Positions 36,896 through 45,398 are shown, numbered from the stretch's first letter. The stretch: 64,000 nt of DNA from Anaerolineales bacterium (GCA_014860745.1 JACZJC010000010.1:1-64000); one strand, 5' to 3'. Translations and numbers: made by a program. Notes: generated by a model not told the origin, from the letters alone.

Positions 36896-37552
36896 TCAGG
36901 AAATATATTCTCTCAAACTATGTTCCACCGCATACGCCGCCGCTTCTGCGCGATTGTTCACGCTTAGCTTGGAAAGGATGCTTGAAACATAATTACGGAC
37001 CGTGCCTTCGCCGAGGAACAGGCTCTTGGCGATCTCGCGGTTGGTCTTGCCTTCCGAGACGAGCAGCAGCACATGCTTTTCCTGCTGGCTCAAATGGGCG
37101 AAAGCCGAAGCCTCCTCCTCTTTGACCGCGCGGCGCACTTCCTGAAATACGCGCTGGGTCACAGCCGGGTCGAGCAGCGCCTCACCGCGCCCAACGGATT
37201 CGATGGCCTTCACCAAATCCTCACTGCCGATCTGCTTGAGGATGTACCCCGAAGCTCCCGCGCGGATCGCCGAGAAGAGCATTTCATCTTCCGCATAGGA
37301 AGTGAGCATGATTACTTTTGTGTTTGGGAATTGCGCCACGATCTGCTCGCAGGCTTCGATTCCCGATGTGCCGGGCAGCCGAATATCCATCACCACAACA
37401 TCAGGTTTCAAGGCGGCGGTTTGTTCCAGCGCCTCGCGGGCCGAACCCGCTTCTCCAACCACATCAAACTGTGGGTGGCGGTCAAGGAGGGATTTCAAGC
37501 CGAGCCGTACCACCTCGTGATCGTCTACCAGGATAATTCGTTGCTTTTTCAT
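36896..37552 (-). CDS. NarL/FixJ-type response regulator
   Basis: A 218-residue two-component regulator. The receiver domain (1-120) has D10-D11 and the phosphoacceptor D56 (VMDIRLP), with the conserved T and K later (MLTSYAE, ILKQI). The LuxR-type helix-turn-helix (about 150-212) reads L-S[21 protein letters not shown]. No partner kinase gene is adjacent. On the minus strand TAAAAT (37564-37559) puts the predicted transcription start at the A of ATG, another likely leaderless gene. Confidence 0.93.
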   Translation of the reverse strand: MKKQRIILVDDHEVVRLGLKSLLDRHPQFDVVGEAGSAREALEQTAALKPDVVVMDIRLPGTSGIEACEQIVAQFPNTKVIMLTSYAEDEMLFSAIRAGASGYILKQIGSEDLVKAIESVGRGEALLDPAVTQRVFQEVRRAVKEEEASAFAHLSQQEKHVLLLVSEGKTNREIAKSLFLGEGTVRNYVSSILSKLSVNNRAEAAAYAVEHSLREYIS

Positions 37553-37597
37553 GGGCCTATTTTACCTCAGGAATATGCAAAAAACGGGCAAAATTCA

Positions 37598-38065
37598 CTA
37601 TTTTTTCGCATTTTTCAGAGTTTGCAGGTGTTCCTCGATATGCGCCAGATTGCGCTCCGCCCATAACTGCAATGTCAACTCGCCGCCCAAAGTCTCGTGG
37701 CGACTCTGGCGTGACCAGGCCGCGCGAGGCATGGCTCGCAGGGTTTTGCACAGGTCATTAATGCTCGCCGCAAAATCGCCCAGGATCTTCGCCAGCGGTT
37801 CATCCTTGCTGTAATTGCCCGCCATCCACGCATCCGCATCGAAACTTTTGAATTCCGGATTCTCCTCCTCCAACGTCCGCTGGATGCGCCTGCCGTACAC
37901 CATTTTATCCACATCCCGCGTGTGCGAAGCGATCTGGTGCACTGTCCACCCGCCTTCCATTTTTGTGAACGGGTCATCGAACAACTCGCAGGCCGCGCGG
38001 AATTCGTGTGCCGCCTCTGCCACTCTCGCGATTAATTTCTCCCGATATTCAAGTAATTCCTTCAA
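37598..38065 (-). CDS. DinB family protein
   Basis: A 155-residue four-helix protein of the DinB/YfiT superfamily. The family's metal-binding histidines are visible: G-W-T-V-H-Q-I-A-S-H-T-R-D near residue 40 and A-E-R-N-L-A-H-I-E-E-H near 138. Members act as thiol transferases or hydrolases, often with bacillithiol or mycothiol; the substrate here is unknown. It overlaps the upstream SDR gene by four bases, so the two are co-translated. Confidence 0.85.
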   Translation of the reverse strand: MKELLEYREKLIARVAEAAHEFRAACELFDDPFTKMEGGWTVHQIASHTRDVDKMVYGRRIQRTLEEENPEFKSFDADAWMAGNYSKDEPLAKILGDFAASINDLCKTLRAMPRAAWSRQSRHETLGGELTLQLWAERNLAHIEEHLQTLKNAKK

Positions 38066-38682
38066 TTTGCCTCCAGTAAATCGAATATGATTTTGACTAC
38101 ATCCGCGGAATTTTCCACTGCAAACACCCGCACGCCATGTGGACTTAATTCCCTGTCCGCCTGGATGGATAATTCCCTCAGCCCCGCTTTGCTCGCGAAA
38201 TAAGCCCCCGCTTCTTTTCCTCCGCCCTCGCCTGCTCCTGATACGAGATTCAGAATCACCCCGTTACTTTTCTTCCCCTCCGGGGATGATGCTTCCATCA
38301 CCCGCCCCACAGACTGGATCATCAAAAATGCGCCAGTCAAATTCACATCCAACGTACGATGCCAATCCCATTCATCCATCTTCAGCAGGGGGCCATGCGG
38401 TTCCACTGCCGCATGATTGACGAGGATGTCGATCCTGCCGAAATCATCCTCCACATCCTTCACTACAGATTGAGCCCCCACCTTTTTGGCGATATCTTCG
38501 ATATACGCTTTGGCCTTTCCGCCCCGCGCAATGATTCCATTAACAACCTCCTCCACATTGATGGGGGAGATGTCATTCGCGGCCACGAAAGCCCCGCGGT
38601 CTGCAAATGCTTCCGCAAGTTTTCGCCCCGCCCCCTTCCCCGCGCCTGTGATCAAAACAACTTTATCTTTCAATGTGTTCAT
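38062..38682 (-). CDS. Short-chain dehydrogenase/reductase
   Basis: A 206-residue Rossmann-fold oxidoreductase. The cofactor motif T-G-A-G-K-G-A-G is at residues 12-19, N-H-A-A near 85, the catalytic Ser in L-V-S-G-A-G, and Y-F-A-S-K supplies catalytic Tyr and Lys. The start at 38682 has GGAGAAAG upstream; a longer frame extends into repeat-like DNA and is not family-like. Substrate unknown. Operon with the DinB gene. Confidence 0.9.
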   Translation of the reverse strand: MNTLKDKVVLITGAGKGAGRKLAEAFADRGAFVAANDISPINVEEVVNGIIARGGKAKAYIEDIAKKVGAQSVVKDVEDDFGRIDILVNHAAVEPHGPLLKMDEWDWHRTLDVNLTGAFLMIQSVGRVMEASSPEGKKSNGVILNLVSGAGEGGGKEAGAYFASKAGLRELSIQADRELSPHGVRVFAVENSADVVKIIFDLLEAN

Positions 38683-38731
38683 CTTTCTCCTACAGCCTGA
38701 TACCTGACACCTGACACTTGAAACCTGGCAC

Positions 38732-39427
38732 TCACTCACACACCGGAATCGTATCCGGATTCACATTCGCATTCAACGGCAAACCAAAATAAGGCGATGG
38801 GTCATAGGTATTTTCGATTTCCAGTTCGTTCTTGAATTTCCCAAAACCGTCATCCTCCACAACGGAAACATGCAGGTGGATGCCGGCAGGGTTATTTGGG
38901 TCACCGGAGTAATTTCCCTGATAGCCAAGCAGTGTGCCGGCTTCCACAAAGACTTCTTTCGTGCCCCGGGGAAACTCAGCCGAAACGAAGGAATTCCCAT
39001 TTCTATCCGCCATGTGAGTATAGTACACCCAGATTTGGCGCGAAGGTTCCAGCGGATCTTCCGGCACGCGGATGATGACTGTGGAAATCCAATCCGCTTC
39101 ACGGGTGAGATAACCGGGATAGGCGGCTACGATGGGGGTCACGCCGACCTCCGTCCCTGCGAAAATGTCTATTCCGGCGTGGCGGTGACCGGGGCGGAAA
39201 GAATCGTCCCAGATAAAGCCGATCAAGCCGTTGGTGGGGAAAATGAATGGGGCGTCGCCGCACTTCGTTCCCACAGTCATCATCAATTCCGGCCGGGAAG
39301 ATGGGTTGCGGAACCAATCAATGACTTGTGCGGTGCGGACAGAGCGTCTTCCAAAATTAAAGTACAGGGCGATCCCCATAATAGCAATCGCTGCAGGGAT
39401 TGCGAGAAAAACAAGTTTTTTAGACAT
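38732..39427 (-). CDS. M23 family peptidase, membrane-anchored
   Basis: A 231-residue protein with an N-terminal hydrophobic segment (about 4-22), then a lysostaphin-type M23 domain: H-A-G-I-D-I-F with the first zinc ligands near residue 90 and H-L-H-V-S-V near 192. M23 enzymes cut peptidoglycan cross-bridges. The start ATG at 39427 lies seven bases after a minus-strand TATAAT (39439-39434), so the mRNA is probably leaderless; an ATG eight codons earlier would lie upstream of that transcription start. Confidence 0.85.
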   Translation of the reverse strand: MSKKLVFLAIPAAIAIMGIALYFNFGRRSVRTAQVIDWFRNPSSRPELMMTVGTKCGDAPFIFPTNGLIGFIWDDSFRPGHRHAGIDIFAGTEVGVTPIVAAYPGYLTREADWISTVIIRVPEDPLEPSRQIWVYYTHMADRNGNSFVSAEFPRGTKEVFVEAGTLLGYQGNYSGDPNNPAGIHLHVSVVEDDGFGKFKNELEIENTYDPSPYFGLPLNANVNPDTIPVCE

Positions 39428-39496
39428 CCACGCATTATACTCATTTTGCAATTAACATAAATTTTGTCAGATTTGGTTGTCTTGTTTGTCATACAC

Positions 39497-39525
39497 TTGA
39501 ATTCCCAATTAAAACGATGTACTAT
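39497..39525 (+). promoter_or_regulatory. Promoter of riboswitch unit 1
   Basis: TTGAAT (39497-39502), 17-base spacer, TACTAT (39520-39525). Transcription would start near 39532, about 50 bases before the aptamer. Confidence 0.5.
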
Positions 39526-39584
39526 TAATTCAACTTTTAGTGTTATTGCGCTTTGCTTGAGAGGTACGGAATGAATTCACCTCG

Positions 39585-39658
39585 AAACGGCAAACTCATC
39601 GCGAGGTGGGGGCGCAAAGTCATGGATCTGATATGTTTCAGACCGCCAGACTGCCGAA
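39585..39658 (+). ncRNA. c-di-GMP-I (GEMM-I) riboswitch 1, before the subtilase
   Basis: The aptamer shows the conserved GEMM-I blocks: GGCAAAC, a P2 hairpin with GCGA loop, G-CGCAAAG-TCATGG, and a P3 hairpin closing with AGACCGCCAGAC. CGGCA (39588-39592) and TGCCG (39652-39656) form helix P1. GEMM-I aptamers bind the second messenger cyclic di-GMP. The P1 3' strand is also part of the terminator 5' arm that follows. Confidence 0.88.
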
Positions 39659-39687
39659 GGAAAACCCCCTTCTGCAGTCTTTTTTTG
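39648..39687 (+). terminator. Expression-platform terminator of riboswitch 1
   Basis: AGACTGCCGAAGG (39648-39660) pairs with CCTTCTGCAGTCT (39668-39680) with one mismatch, then seven T. It overlaps aptamer helix P1, so P1 and terminator cannot form together. Confidence 0.82.
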
Positions 39688-39782
39688 AAAATGACGGATA
39701 TTTCTACGGAGGTGACAGGACTCAAAGATTGCTCACTCTTTCAGTAAAGCCTTTCATAATCTAATTCATAGGAGATCAAATA

Positions 39783-41159
39783 ATGAAACATAAATCGCTT
39801 TCTGTTTTGATGATAGTGTTCCTGGTATTGAGCAGTATATTTATTTCAGGCGCAAAGGGGAATAACAAGATCGGCATCAATGTAGTGCTGAATACAGATG
39901 TTACCAATGCTATTCTTGCCGATCTTGGCACGCGCGGTACTGTTCGCGATGTGGTTTACGAAATTGACGCCCTGACCATGCAGATTCGTTCGGCTAATCT
40001 GAGAGCCATTCAGGCGTTACCCTATGTTGCATCCGCCAGCCCGGATGCTGAACGCAATGGCGCTCCCGTGGATACGGTTTCTGTAACCGATTTCATGGAT
40101 GGTCTCAGCACTTGGGATCAGGATGCCATCAATGTGACAGATTTTGGTTTCAATAATCGCCAGGTTGAATATGATGGTACCGGTGTGTATGTCGCCGTAC
40201 TCGATACCGGCCTGCTCGATTCCTGGAGACAGTATTTCCCCGAGGAGCGCATCGCTGAAGAATATGGGATCGCCTTCGGCGGCGGTGGCGGTGAAGTTGG
40301 TTCTGTCTCATCTCAGCCAAACAAATGGGAGCACGACCAGAATTCACACGGCACGCATGTGACTAGTACCATCCTCGGCTACAGCTTGCGCGGCACTCCA
40401 GTTAACGGTGTTGCCCCGATGGCGACCATTATCCCGGTTAAAGTCTTGAACCAAAATGGCTCAGGCTGGTCATCCGTTGTGGCGCGTGGTATTGTTTATG
40501 TGGCTGACTTGAAAGACAGCGGCGAGTTGGGAGACTCACCAGTTGTGATCAATATGAGTTTGGGTGGCCCAGTCCAGGAGCCAGTTGAAAAGGCCGCCGT
40601 GGATTACGCCATCGAAAAAGGTGTCATCATTGTTGCTTCGGCTGGTAATTCGGGTGATGCTGGCATGGGGTACCCCGGTGCGTATGCTCCGGTCATTTCT
40701 GTGGCCGCTTCCGGTTGGATTGGTGAGTGGCCCGCCGGCAACAGAAGTTGGTGGTGGAATACGAATGTGGCTGAACCAACCAACCCCGCAGACTTCTACA
40801 TCACTGATTTCTCCAGCCGTGAACTGACTGGTCAAGATCTGGATGTGGCGGCTCCTGGTTCGTGGGTGGTAGGTCCATATCAACTTCAAAGCGGAAAGAC
40901 CTCCTACTACTTCCTTGGCGGAACAAGCATGGCAAGCCCGCATGTGGCAGGTATTGCGGCTCTGATGATGCAGAAGAATGCCGCATTGACTCAGGCGGAA
41001 GTTGAGGGTTATCTCGAAATTTCAGCCATTCGGCTTGCACCCGGATGCCGTACCGTACTTGGCCCAAGCGGATCTTCTGAAACTTTCTGCTGGTATGCGG
41101 ATGCAACTGGCGCAGGATTGGCTACTGCTGATGCTGCTTTGGCTGCAACTCCTCCGTAA
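39783..41159 (+). CDS. Secreted subtilisin-like serine protease (S8)
   Basis: A 458-residue exported protease. Signal peptide at residues 1-24, then an I9-type propeptide (about 28-95), then the catalytic domain with triad D141 (VLDTG), H189 (SHGTHV) and S382 (GTSMASPHVAG). No C-terminal anchor is seen, so it is probably released. AGGAGATCAAATA provides the ribosome binding site. Expression is controlled by the c-di-GMP riboswitch 125 bases upstream, and a strong hairpin ends the unit. Confidence 0.92.
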   Translation: MKHKSLSVLMIVFLVLSSIFISGAKGNNKIGINVVLNTDVTNAILADLGTRGTVRDVVYEIDALTMQIRSANLRAIQALPYVASASPDAERNGAPVDTVSVTDFMDGLSTWDQDAINVTDFGFNNRQVEYDGTGVYVAVLDTGLLDSWRQYFPEERIAEEYGIAFGGGGGEVGSVSSQPNKWEHDQNSHGTHVTSTILGYSLRGTPVNGVAPMATIIPVKVLNQNGSGWSSVVARGIVYVADLKDSGELGDSPVVINMSLGGPVQEPVEKAAVDYAIEKGVIIVASAGNSGDAGMGYPGAYAPVISVAASGWIGEWPAGNRSWWWNTNVAEPTNPADFYITDFSSRELTGQDLDVAAPGSWVVGPYQLQSGKTSYYFLGGTSMASPHVAGIAALMMQKNAALTQAEVEGYLEISAIRLAPGCRTVLGPSGSSETFCWYADATGAGLATADAALAATPP

Positions 41160-41190
41160 GGCTGCCTTTGCCTCACATCTGATTTACGTT

Positions 41191-41224
41191 TTCCGCCGCA
41201 GGAAACTCCTGCGGCGGAATTATT
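41191..41224 (+). terminator. Hairpin terminator after the subtilase gene
   Basis: TTCCGCCGCAGGA and TCCTGCGGCGGAA form a perfect 13-base stem. The following run is A/T-rich rather than pure T. Confidence 0.6.
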
Positions 41225-41284
41225 CTTGTGAGTTTTTTGACATTCACGTACTATTTGCACTCTGCAAAATTCGGAAATTACGCC

Positions 41285-41313
41285 TTGCATAATTCCCTGA
41301 AATTTGTGATAAT
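41285..41313 (+). promoter_or_regulatory. Promoter of riboswitch unit 2
   Basis: TTGCAT (41285-41290), 17-base spacer, GATAAT (41308-41313); start expected near 41320, about 20 bases before the aptamer. Confidence 0.5.
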
Positions 41314-41340
41314 TATCAGGAGATTTCAATAACATAGCTC

Positions 41341-41417
41341 AAAAAGGCAAACTCATCGCGAGGTGGGGACGCAAAGTCATGGGTCTGTGACGATGACAGA
41401 CCGCCAGACCGCTGAAG
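41341..41417 (+). ncRNA. c-di-GMP-I (GEMM-I) riboswitch 2, before the trypsin-like protease
   Basis: It has the same blocks as copy 1 and is nearly identical through AGGCAAACTCATCGCGAGG and the following GGGGACGCAAAGTCATGGG core. P3 is TCTGT...ACAGA. P1 is short and uses a G-U pair. The 3' end overlaps the terminator. Confidence 0.88.
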
Positions 41418-41441
41418 GCAGATTCGCTTCGGCGGTTTTTT
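41409..41441 (+). terminator. Expression-platform terminator of riboswitch 2
   Basis: CCGCTGAAG (41409-41417) and CTTCGGCGG (41427-41435), paired with one G-U, are followed by six T. The 5' arm includes the P1 3' strand. Confidence 0.82.
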
Positions 41442-41566
41442 GTTAACCGCTAGATTCGGGAGGTTTCCGTCACCAATAAAGAGCGCTGTTTCCATGATAC
41501 GGATTGAGATTGTTTGCTGTTCGAATAGTACGACAAATTTTCATTCTCAAAACAAAGGAGTTCGAA

Positions 41567-42364
41567 ATGAAAAAGGTTACTATTTCAGTTTTGTTTGCGC
41601 TCGTTCTGGTATTGAGTACGGTTGGCATTGCCAGCGCAGTTACAGATGGCACTCCCGATGGCAATGGTCACCCTTATGTCGGGTTGATGGTGGCTCAGGA
41701 TGCCGATGGCAATCCCTTATGGCGTTGCAGCGGTACGTTAATCTCTTCGAAAATTTTTCTTACAGCCGGACACTGCACGGAATCCCCGGCAGTGCATGTT
41801 GAAATCTGGTTTGATACAGATGTGGAATCAGGGATTCCCGCGAACGGCTATCCATTCGACGGCAATGTAGGCGGGACGCCCTATACTCACCCTCAATATG
41901 ATCCCAATGCGTTCTACCTTTATGACTTGGGTGTTGTCGTGCTTGACAAAAAATTCAGAATGAAAAAGTATGGTGCTTTGCCACAATTGGATTCATTGGA
42001 CAGCCTTAGCCCAAGCGCCGATACAACCTTTACAGCGGTGGGATACGGTTTACAGGAAAGTTTCCCCGATGCCGCTTCATGGCAGGAAAATAATGTAAGG
42101 GTGCGCATGGTTGCCTATCCACACCTGATCCAGATCAACGGTGGCATTGTTGGCGATTCGTCTCTTTTATTGTCGAACAATGCGAATACAGGCGGGACGT
42201 GCTTTGGCGACTCTGGAGGCCCAAATTTTGTCGGTGATTCCAACATCGTGGGCGGTGTCACTTCCTTCGGCCTGAATAGCACCTGCGGTGGCACCGGCGG
42301 CGTGTATCGTGTGGACAGAGCAGACGACCTGGAATGGCTTGCCACATTCGGTGTAACTCCTTAA
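41567..42364 (+). CDS. Secreted trypsin-like serine protease (S1)
   Basis: A 265-residue chymotrypsin-fold protease. Signal peptide of about 24 residues ends in ASA; its sequence closely resembles that of the third riboswitch-controlled protein. The triad is complete: H69 (TAGHC), D120 (YDLGVVVL) and S216 (GDSGGP), with cysteines placed for the usual disulfides. AAAGGAGTTCGAA precedes the chosen ATG; a longer frame upstream is not signal-like. Under control of riboswitch 2. Confidence 0.93.
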   Translation: MKKVTISVLFALVLVLSTVGIASAVTDGTPDGNGHPYVGLMVAQDADGNPLWRCSGTLISSKIFLTAGHCTESPAVHVEIWFDTDVESGIPANGYPFDGNVGGTPYTHPQYDPNAFYLYDLGVVVLDKKFRMKKYGALPQLDSLDSLSPSADTTFTAVGYGLQESFPDAASWQENNVRVRMVAYPHLIQINGGIVGDSSLLLSNNANTGGTCFGDSGGPNFVGDSNIVGGVTSFGLNSTCGGTGGVYRVDRADDLEWLATFGVTP

Positions 42365-42395
42365 GGCTTGCTGTTTGATCGTATCAAAGTATTTC

Positions 42396-42429
42396 AAAAT
42401 CTCCCGCAGAGAAATCTGCGGGAGATTTT
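42396..42429 (+). terminator. Terminator after the trypsin-like gene
   Basis: AAAATCTCCCGCAGA and TCTGCGGGAGATTTT form a perfect 15-base stem with a four-base loop. Confidence 0.78.
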
Positions 42430-42520
42430 CTTATAAAAAATCTACCCGGCGTTATTCATTTTCTTACACACCCGATTTATTATTGCGGCATTGACATCAA
42501 CCAAAAGGAGAAACACAAAT

Positions 42521-42904
42521 ATGACCCTTTATATCCAACCCTATCCATTTCGCCGCATGGCTCGCCACTGGGCCGAACAGCCCCAGGTCCGTTCGCTGGG
42601 CGTCAACATCCGTGAAGAAGAGGATGCTTATATCCTTTCGGCGCTGGTGCCCGGACTGAAAGCCGAAGACCTGAACATTCAGGTACTCGAAAATGTCGTC
42701 AGCATCGAGGGCGAATACCGAGCGGATGAGGCCGAATACCTATTGAGCGAACTCCCCAGCGGATCATTCCGCCGCTCCCTGCGCCTGCCCGCTGAAGTGG
42801 ATGCAGATAAGGTGGAGGCGAAGATCGCCGACGGTATTTTGACCCTGACCCTGCCCAAGGCAGAGTCCGCCCGACCGAAGAAGATCAAGATTGCAGTTCA
42901 TTAA
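42521..42904 (+). CDS. Small heat-shock protein, Hsp20/alpha-crystallin family
   Basis: A 127-residue chaperone that holds unfolding proteins. The alpha-crystallin domain (about 25-120) shows A-L-V-P-G-L-K-A-E-D-L-N-I, E-Y, G-S-F-R-R-S-L-R-L-P and the A-D-G-I-L-T-L-T-L-P end. GGAG with good spacing supports ATG 42521; the frame from 42491 adds ten non-family residues. It has its own terminator and sits between riboswitch units 2 and 3 without a riboswitch of its own. Confidence 0.92.
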   Translation: MTLYIQPYPFRRMARHWAEQPQVRSLGVNIREEEDAYILSALVPGLKAEDLNIQVLENVVSIEGEYRADEAEYLLSELPSGSFRRSLRLPAEVDADKVEAKIADGILTLTLPKAESARPKKIKIAVH

Positions 42905-42909
42905 TTGTG

Positions 42910-42957
42910 ATGGAATCAAAAAAGAGGCGCTATTAACGCGTCTCTTTTTGATTCCAT
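42910..42957. terminator. Long bidirectional terminator after hsp20
   Basis: ATGGAATCAAAAA...GAG and CTC...TTTTTGATTCCAT form a stem of about 20 pairs with a small internal loop. Confidence 0.75.
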
Positions 42958-43019
42958 ATACCCGCCTGTGAATACAGAATATTTTCCAGTTGAAAATGGA
43001 TAAATCGGATAAAAATAGG

Positions 43020-43048
43020 TTGATTAATATCCCATTCTATTATATTAT
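43020..43048 (+). promoter_or_regulatory. Promoter of riboswitch unit 3
   Basis: TTGATT (43020-43025), 17-base spacer, TATTAT (43043-43048). Start expected near 43055, about 25 bases before the aptamer. Confidence 0.5.
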
Positions 43049-43077
43049 TGGCTTCAAAATTGCAATCTCTTAATCCC

Positions 43078-43152
43078 GAAAAGGCAAACCCACCGTGAGA
43101 TGGAGGCGCAAAGTCATGGGTCTGTAAATCTTACAGACCGCCAGACTGCTGA
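43078..43152 (+). ncRNA. c-di-GMP-I (GEMM-I) riboswitch 3, before the PA-domain protein
   Basis: GGCAAACCCACCGTGAGATGG, GGCGCAAAGTCATGGG, and P3 TCTGTAA...TTACAGA with ACCGCCAGAC match the GEMM-I consensus. P2 carries a GTGA loop with compensating changes (CACC, GATGG), which supports a conserved fold rather than a recent copy. Confidence 0.88.
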
Positions 43153-43178
43153 AGGTCGTATTACTTTGGCAGTTTTTT
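43145..43178 (+). terminator. Expression-platform terminator of riboswitch 3
   Basis: ACTGCTGAAG (43145-43154) and CTTTGGCAGT (43164-43173) form ten pairs including two G-U, then a T run. It overlaps the aptamer 3' end as in copies 1 and 2. Confidence 0.8.
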
Positions 43179-43299
43179 ATTTAACTGCCAGGAGGTGCGC
43201 TTCGAAAATACTTCACTCCTTCGATTGTTTTATCGCGCGATCAGTTGACATTTCAGATGGTACGACCAATTTTCATTCAGAGGACCAAAGGAGATTGAA

Positions 43300-45150
43300 A
43301 TGAAGAAAGTATCTATCGCAATATTGCTTACGTTGGCTTTGGTATTAAGCACCATTGGCGTTGCTACCGCCCATCAGGATGGCCCCTCCGGAGCTCATTT
43401 ATTTGGCACTGGCGCCTGGGGAAACATCGAGCTTTTGAGCGTGGCGGAAGTGACTCAAACGGCCGGCTTGGTCGCAGATGTAGCCGTCAACCCGGCCGGT
43501 ACATACGCGTTCCTGGCAAATTGGGGCGAAGCAAAGTGCGCGCTTAACTCAGAGGCAGGCGGACAGAATAACCCGGACGCTGGCGCCTGGATCGTCGATA
43601 TCCGCGATTTGACCAACCCAACGACCGTGGGCTTTATTCCATCCAGCCAGGACAGCCGACCCGGTGAAGGTATGCAAGTTGTGCATATCACCACCCAGTT
43701 CTTTAATGGTGACCTGCTTGTGATGAATAACGAGCAATGCGGAAAGAATGGTAAGGGTGGCGTCTCGCTCTATGATGTGACTAACCCACTTAAGCCGTAT
43801 AAGGTCTCGGAGCATTTCGGTGATCGCGGCGGGGTTTCAGCCGGCGATTCGAACGATATTCACAGCGCTTTCGCCTGGGACACAGGCCCCAATGCTTATG
43901 TGGTGATGACAGATAACTTCGAGGGGACTGATGTGGATATCCTCGACATCACGAAACCAAATCGTCCGCGGCTGATTGCAGAGTTGGATTTGAATACTGC
44001 CTTTGGCGGCGCGGTCGTGCAATCCTCGCCGTCAAACTTGACCGAAGTGTTTTTACACGATATGGTCGTAAAGAACATCGGCGGGAACTGGGTTATGTTG
44101 TTGTCTTATTGGGACGGCGGGTACGTTCAGCTCAACGTCAATAACCCAGCCAACCCGACCCTGATCGGCGACACCGATTACGCCGCCATCGATCCGCAGT
44201 TGCTCGAGTCTACTGGCGCAAGTCTTGCGCCGGAAGGCAACGGCCATCAGAACGAGTTTACCTTGGACAACAAGTTCTTTATCGGTACCGACGAGGATTT
44301 CGCTCCCTACCAGATGGTGGCTACCAACACAACGGATGCCGTCGTATTTGAAGCCACCCAGGGAAGTGATACTCCCCAGATAGACACTGTCACCTCCCTC
44401 GTTGGCCAGACCGTGTTCGTGGGTCGTGCCTGTAACGGAGACCCGGCTGTATCGCCCGCTGGAAGTGCAAAGATTGCACTTGTGGAACGCGGACTCTGCA
44501 CGTTCACAGAAAAACTTGCAAATGTTGAAGCGGCTGGCGGCTATGATGGCGTGGTCGTGTTCAACCGTGAAGGCGCTGATGCATGCAGCGCCCTGCTTAC
44601 CATGTCAGTGGAAGGAAGCATCCCAGCCATTTTCGTCAACCGGCCAACTGGGTATGCTTTGATGAACGATGGCACATACAACGAAGCTGCCTGTCTCGCA
44701 GGCGCATCGCAGGCGCCCTTTGCCCTCGGAACTCTGGGCGATTCAACTAGCGTGACAGCCGAGTTTAACGGTTGGGGTTACGTTCACCTTTTCAGCAATA
44801 CGTTGGTGGGCGGTAAATTCGCCGATCTCGATACATTTGCCATCCCCGAAGCGATGAACCCGTCATTTGCTTCAGGCTATGGAGACCTGAGTGTGCATGA
44901 GGTTGCGACCGACCCGCAGGACGCCGAGTTTGCCTACCTGTCGTACTATGCTGGAGGTCTGCGCTCGCTGGAAATTCAGTGCTCAAATCCTTTGGATGAG
45001 ACTACTTGCGAACTCGTCGAAGTTGGCGGCTACCTTGATGAAGAGGGCAACAACTTCTGGGGTGTCGAGACCTTTGTCCGCAATGGCCAGACGATCATCC
45101 TTGGAAGCGACCGCGACAGTGGATTGTGGATCTTCCGTCGCACACCGTAA
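43300..45150 (+). CDS. Secreted LVIVD-repeat-like protein with PA domain
   Basis: A 616-residue exported protein. Signal peptide (1-24, ending ATA) is very like that of the trypsin-like protein. The body has repeated segments of the type V-D-I-R-D-L-T-N-P and L-Y-D-V-T-N-P-L-K-P, characteristic of LVIVD / beta-propeller-like repeats. A protease-associated (PA) domain is inserted at about residues 365-465 (RACNGDPAVSP, KIALVERGLCTFTEK, IPAIFVNRPTG). No protease triad is seen, so it is more likely a binding or structural partner of extracellular enzymes. Riboswitch 3 controls it; a good AAAGGAG ribosome binding site precedes the ATG. Confidence 0.82.
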   Translation: MKKVSIAILLTLALVLSTIGVATAHQDGPSGAHLFGTGAWGNIELLSVAEVTQTAGLVADVAVNPAGTYAFLANWGEAKCALNSEAGGQNNPDAGAWIVDIRDLTNPTTVGFIPSSQDSRPGEGMQVVHITTQFFNGDLLVMNNEQCGKNGKGGVSLYDVTNPLKPYKVSEHFGDRGGVSAGDSNDIHSAFAWDTGPNAYVVMTDNFEGTDVDILDITKPNRPRLIAELDLNTAFGGAVVQSSPSNLTEVFLHDMVVKNIGGNWVMLLSYWDGGYVQLNVNNPANPTLIGDTDYAAIDPQLLESTGASLAPEGNGHQNEFTLDNKFFIGTDEDFAPYQMVATNTTDAVVFEATQGSDTPQIDTVTSLVGQTVFVGRACNGDPAVSPAGSAKIALVERGLCTFTEKLANVEAAGGYDGVVVFNREGADACSALLTMSVEGSIPAIFVNRPTGYALMNDGTYNEAACLAGASQAPFALGTLGDSTSVTAEFNGWGYVHLFSNTLVGGKFADLDTFAIPEAMNPSFASGYGDLSVHEVATDPQDAEFAYLSYYAGGLRSLEIQCSNPLDETTCELVEVGGYLDEEGNNFWGVETFVRNGQTIILGSDRDSGLWIFRRTP

Positions 45151-45258
45151 GGCGGAGCCATCGTAACTCCCGCTCCTTGGGAGGATCCGAAAATAATGTG
45201 GAGACCAGCAGGGTAACCTGCTGACTTCATTGTTATTCCTCCGTGCACTATACCTACA

Positions 45259-45296
45259 AAGCTCACCCCCGAAATTAATCTTTCGAGGGTGAGCTT
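45259..45296 (+). terminator. Terminator after the PA-domain gene
   Basis: AAGCTCACCC and GGGTGAGCTT flank an inner CGAAA/TTTCG pair, followed by a T-rich stretch. Confidence 0.75.
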
Positions 45297-45398
45297 CTTA
45301 TTAATAGCTCACCTTACGCACCGGACGCGATTCCCTAAGCGGAGTGAAGGGTTCCCCTCCCCTGAAATCATAGGTTCTTCTCCCATGAAATCAAGCAG

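Noticed and set aside
39553-39747. 64-codon frame through the first riboswitch
   Set aside because: It runs over the aptamer and its terminator; the RNA structure explains the conservation.
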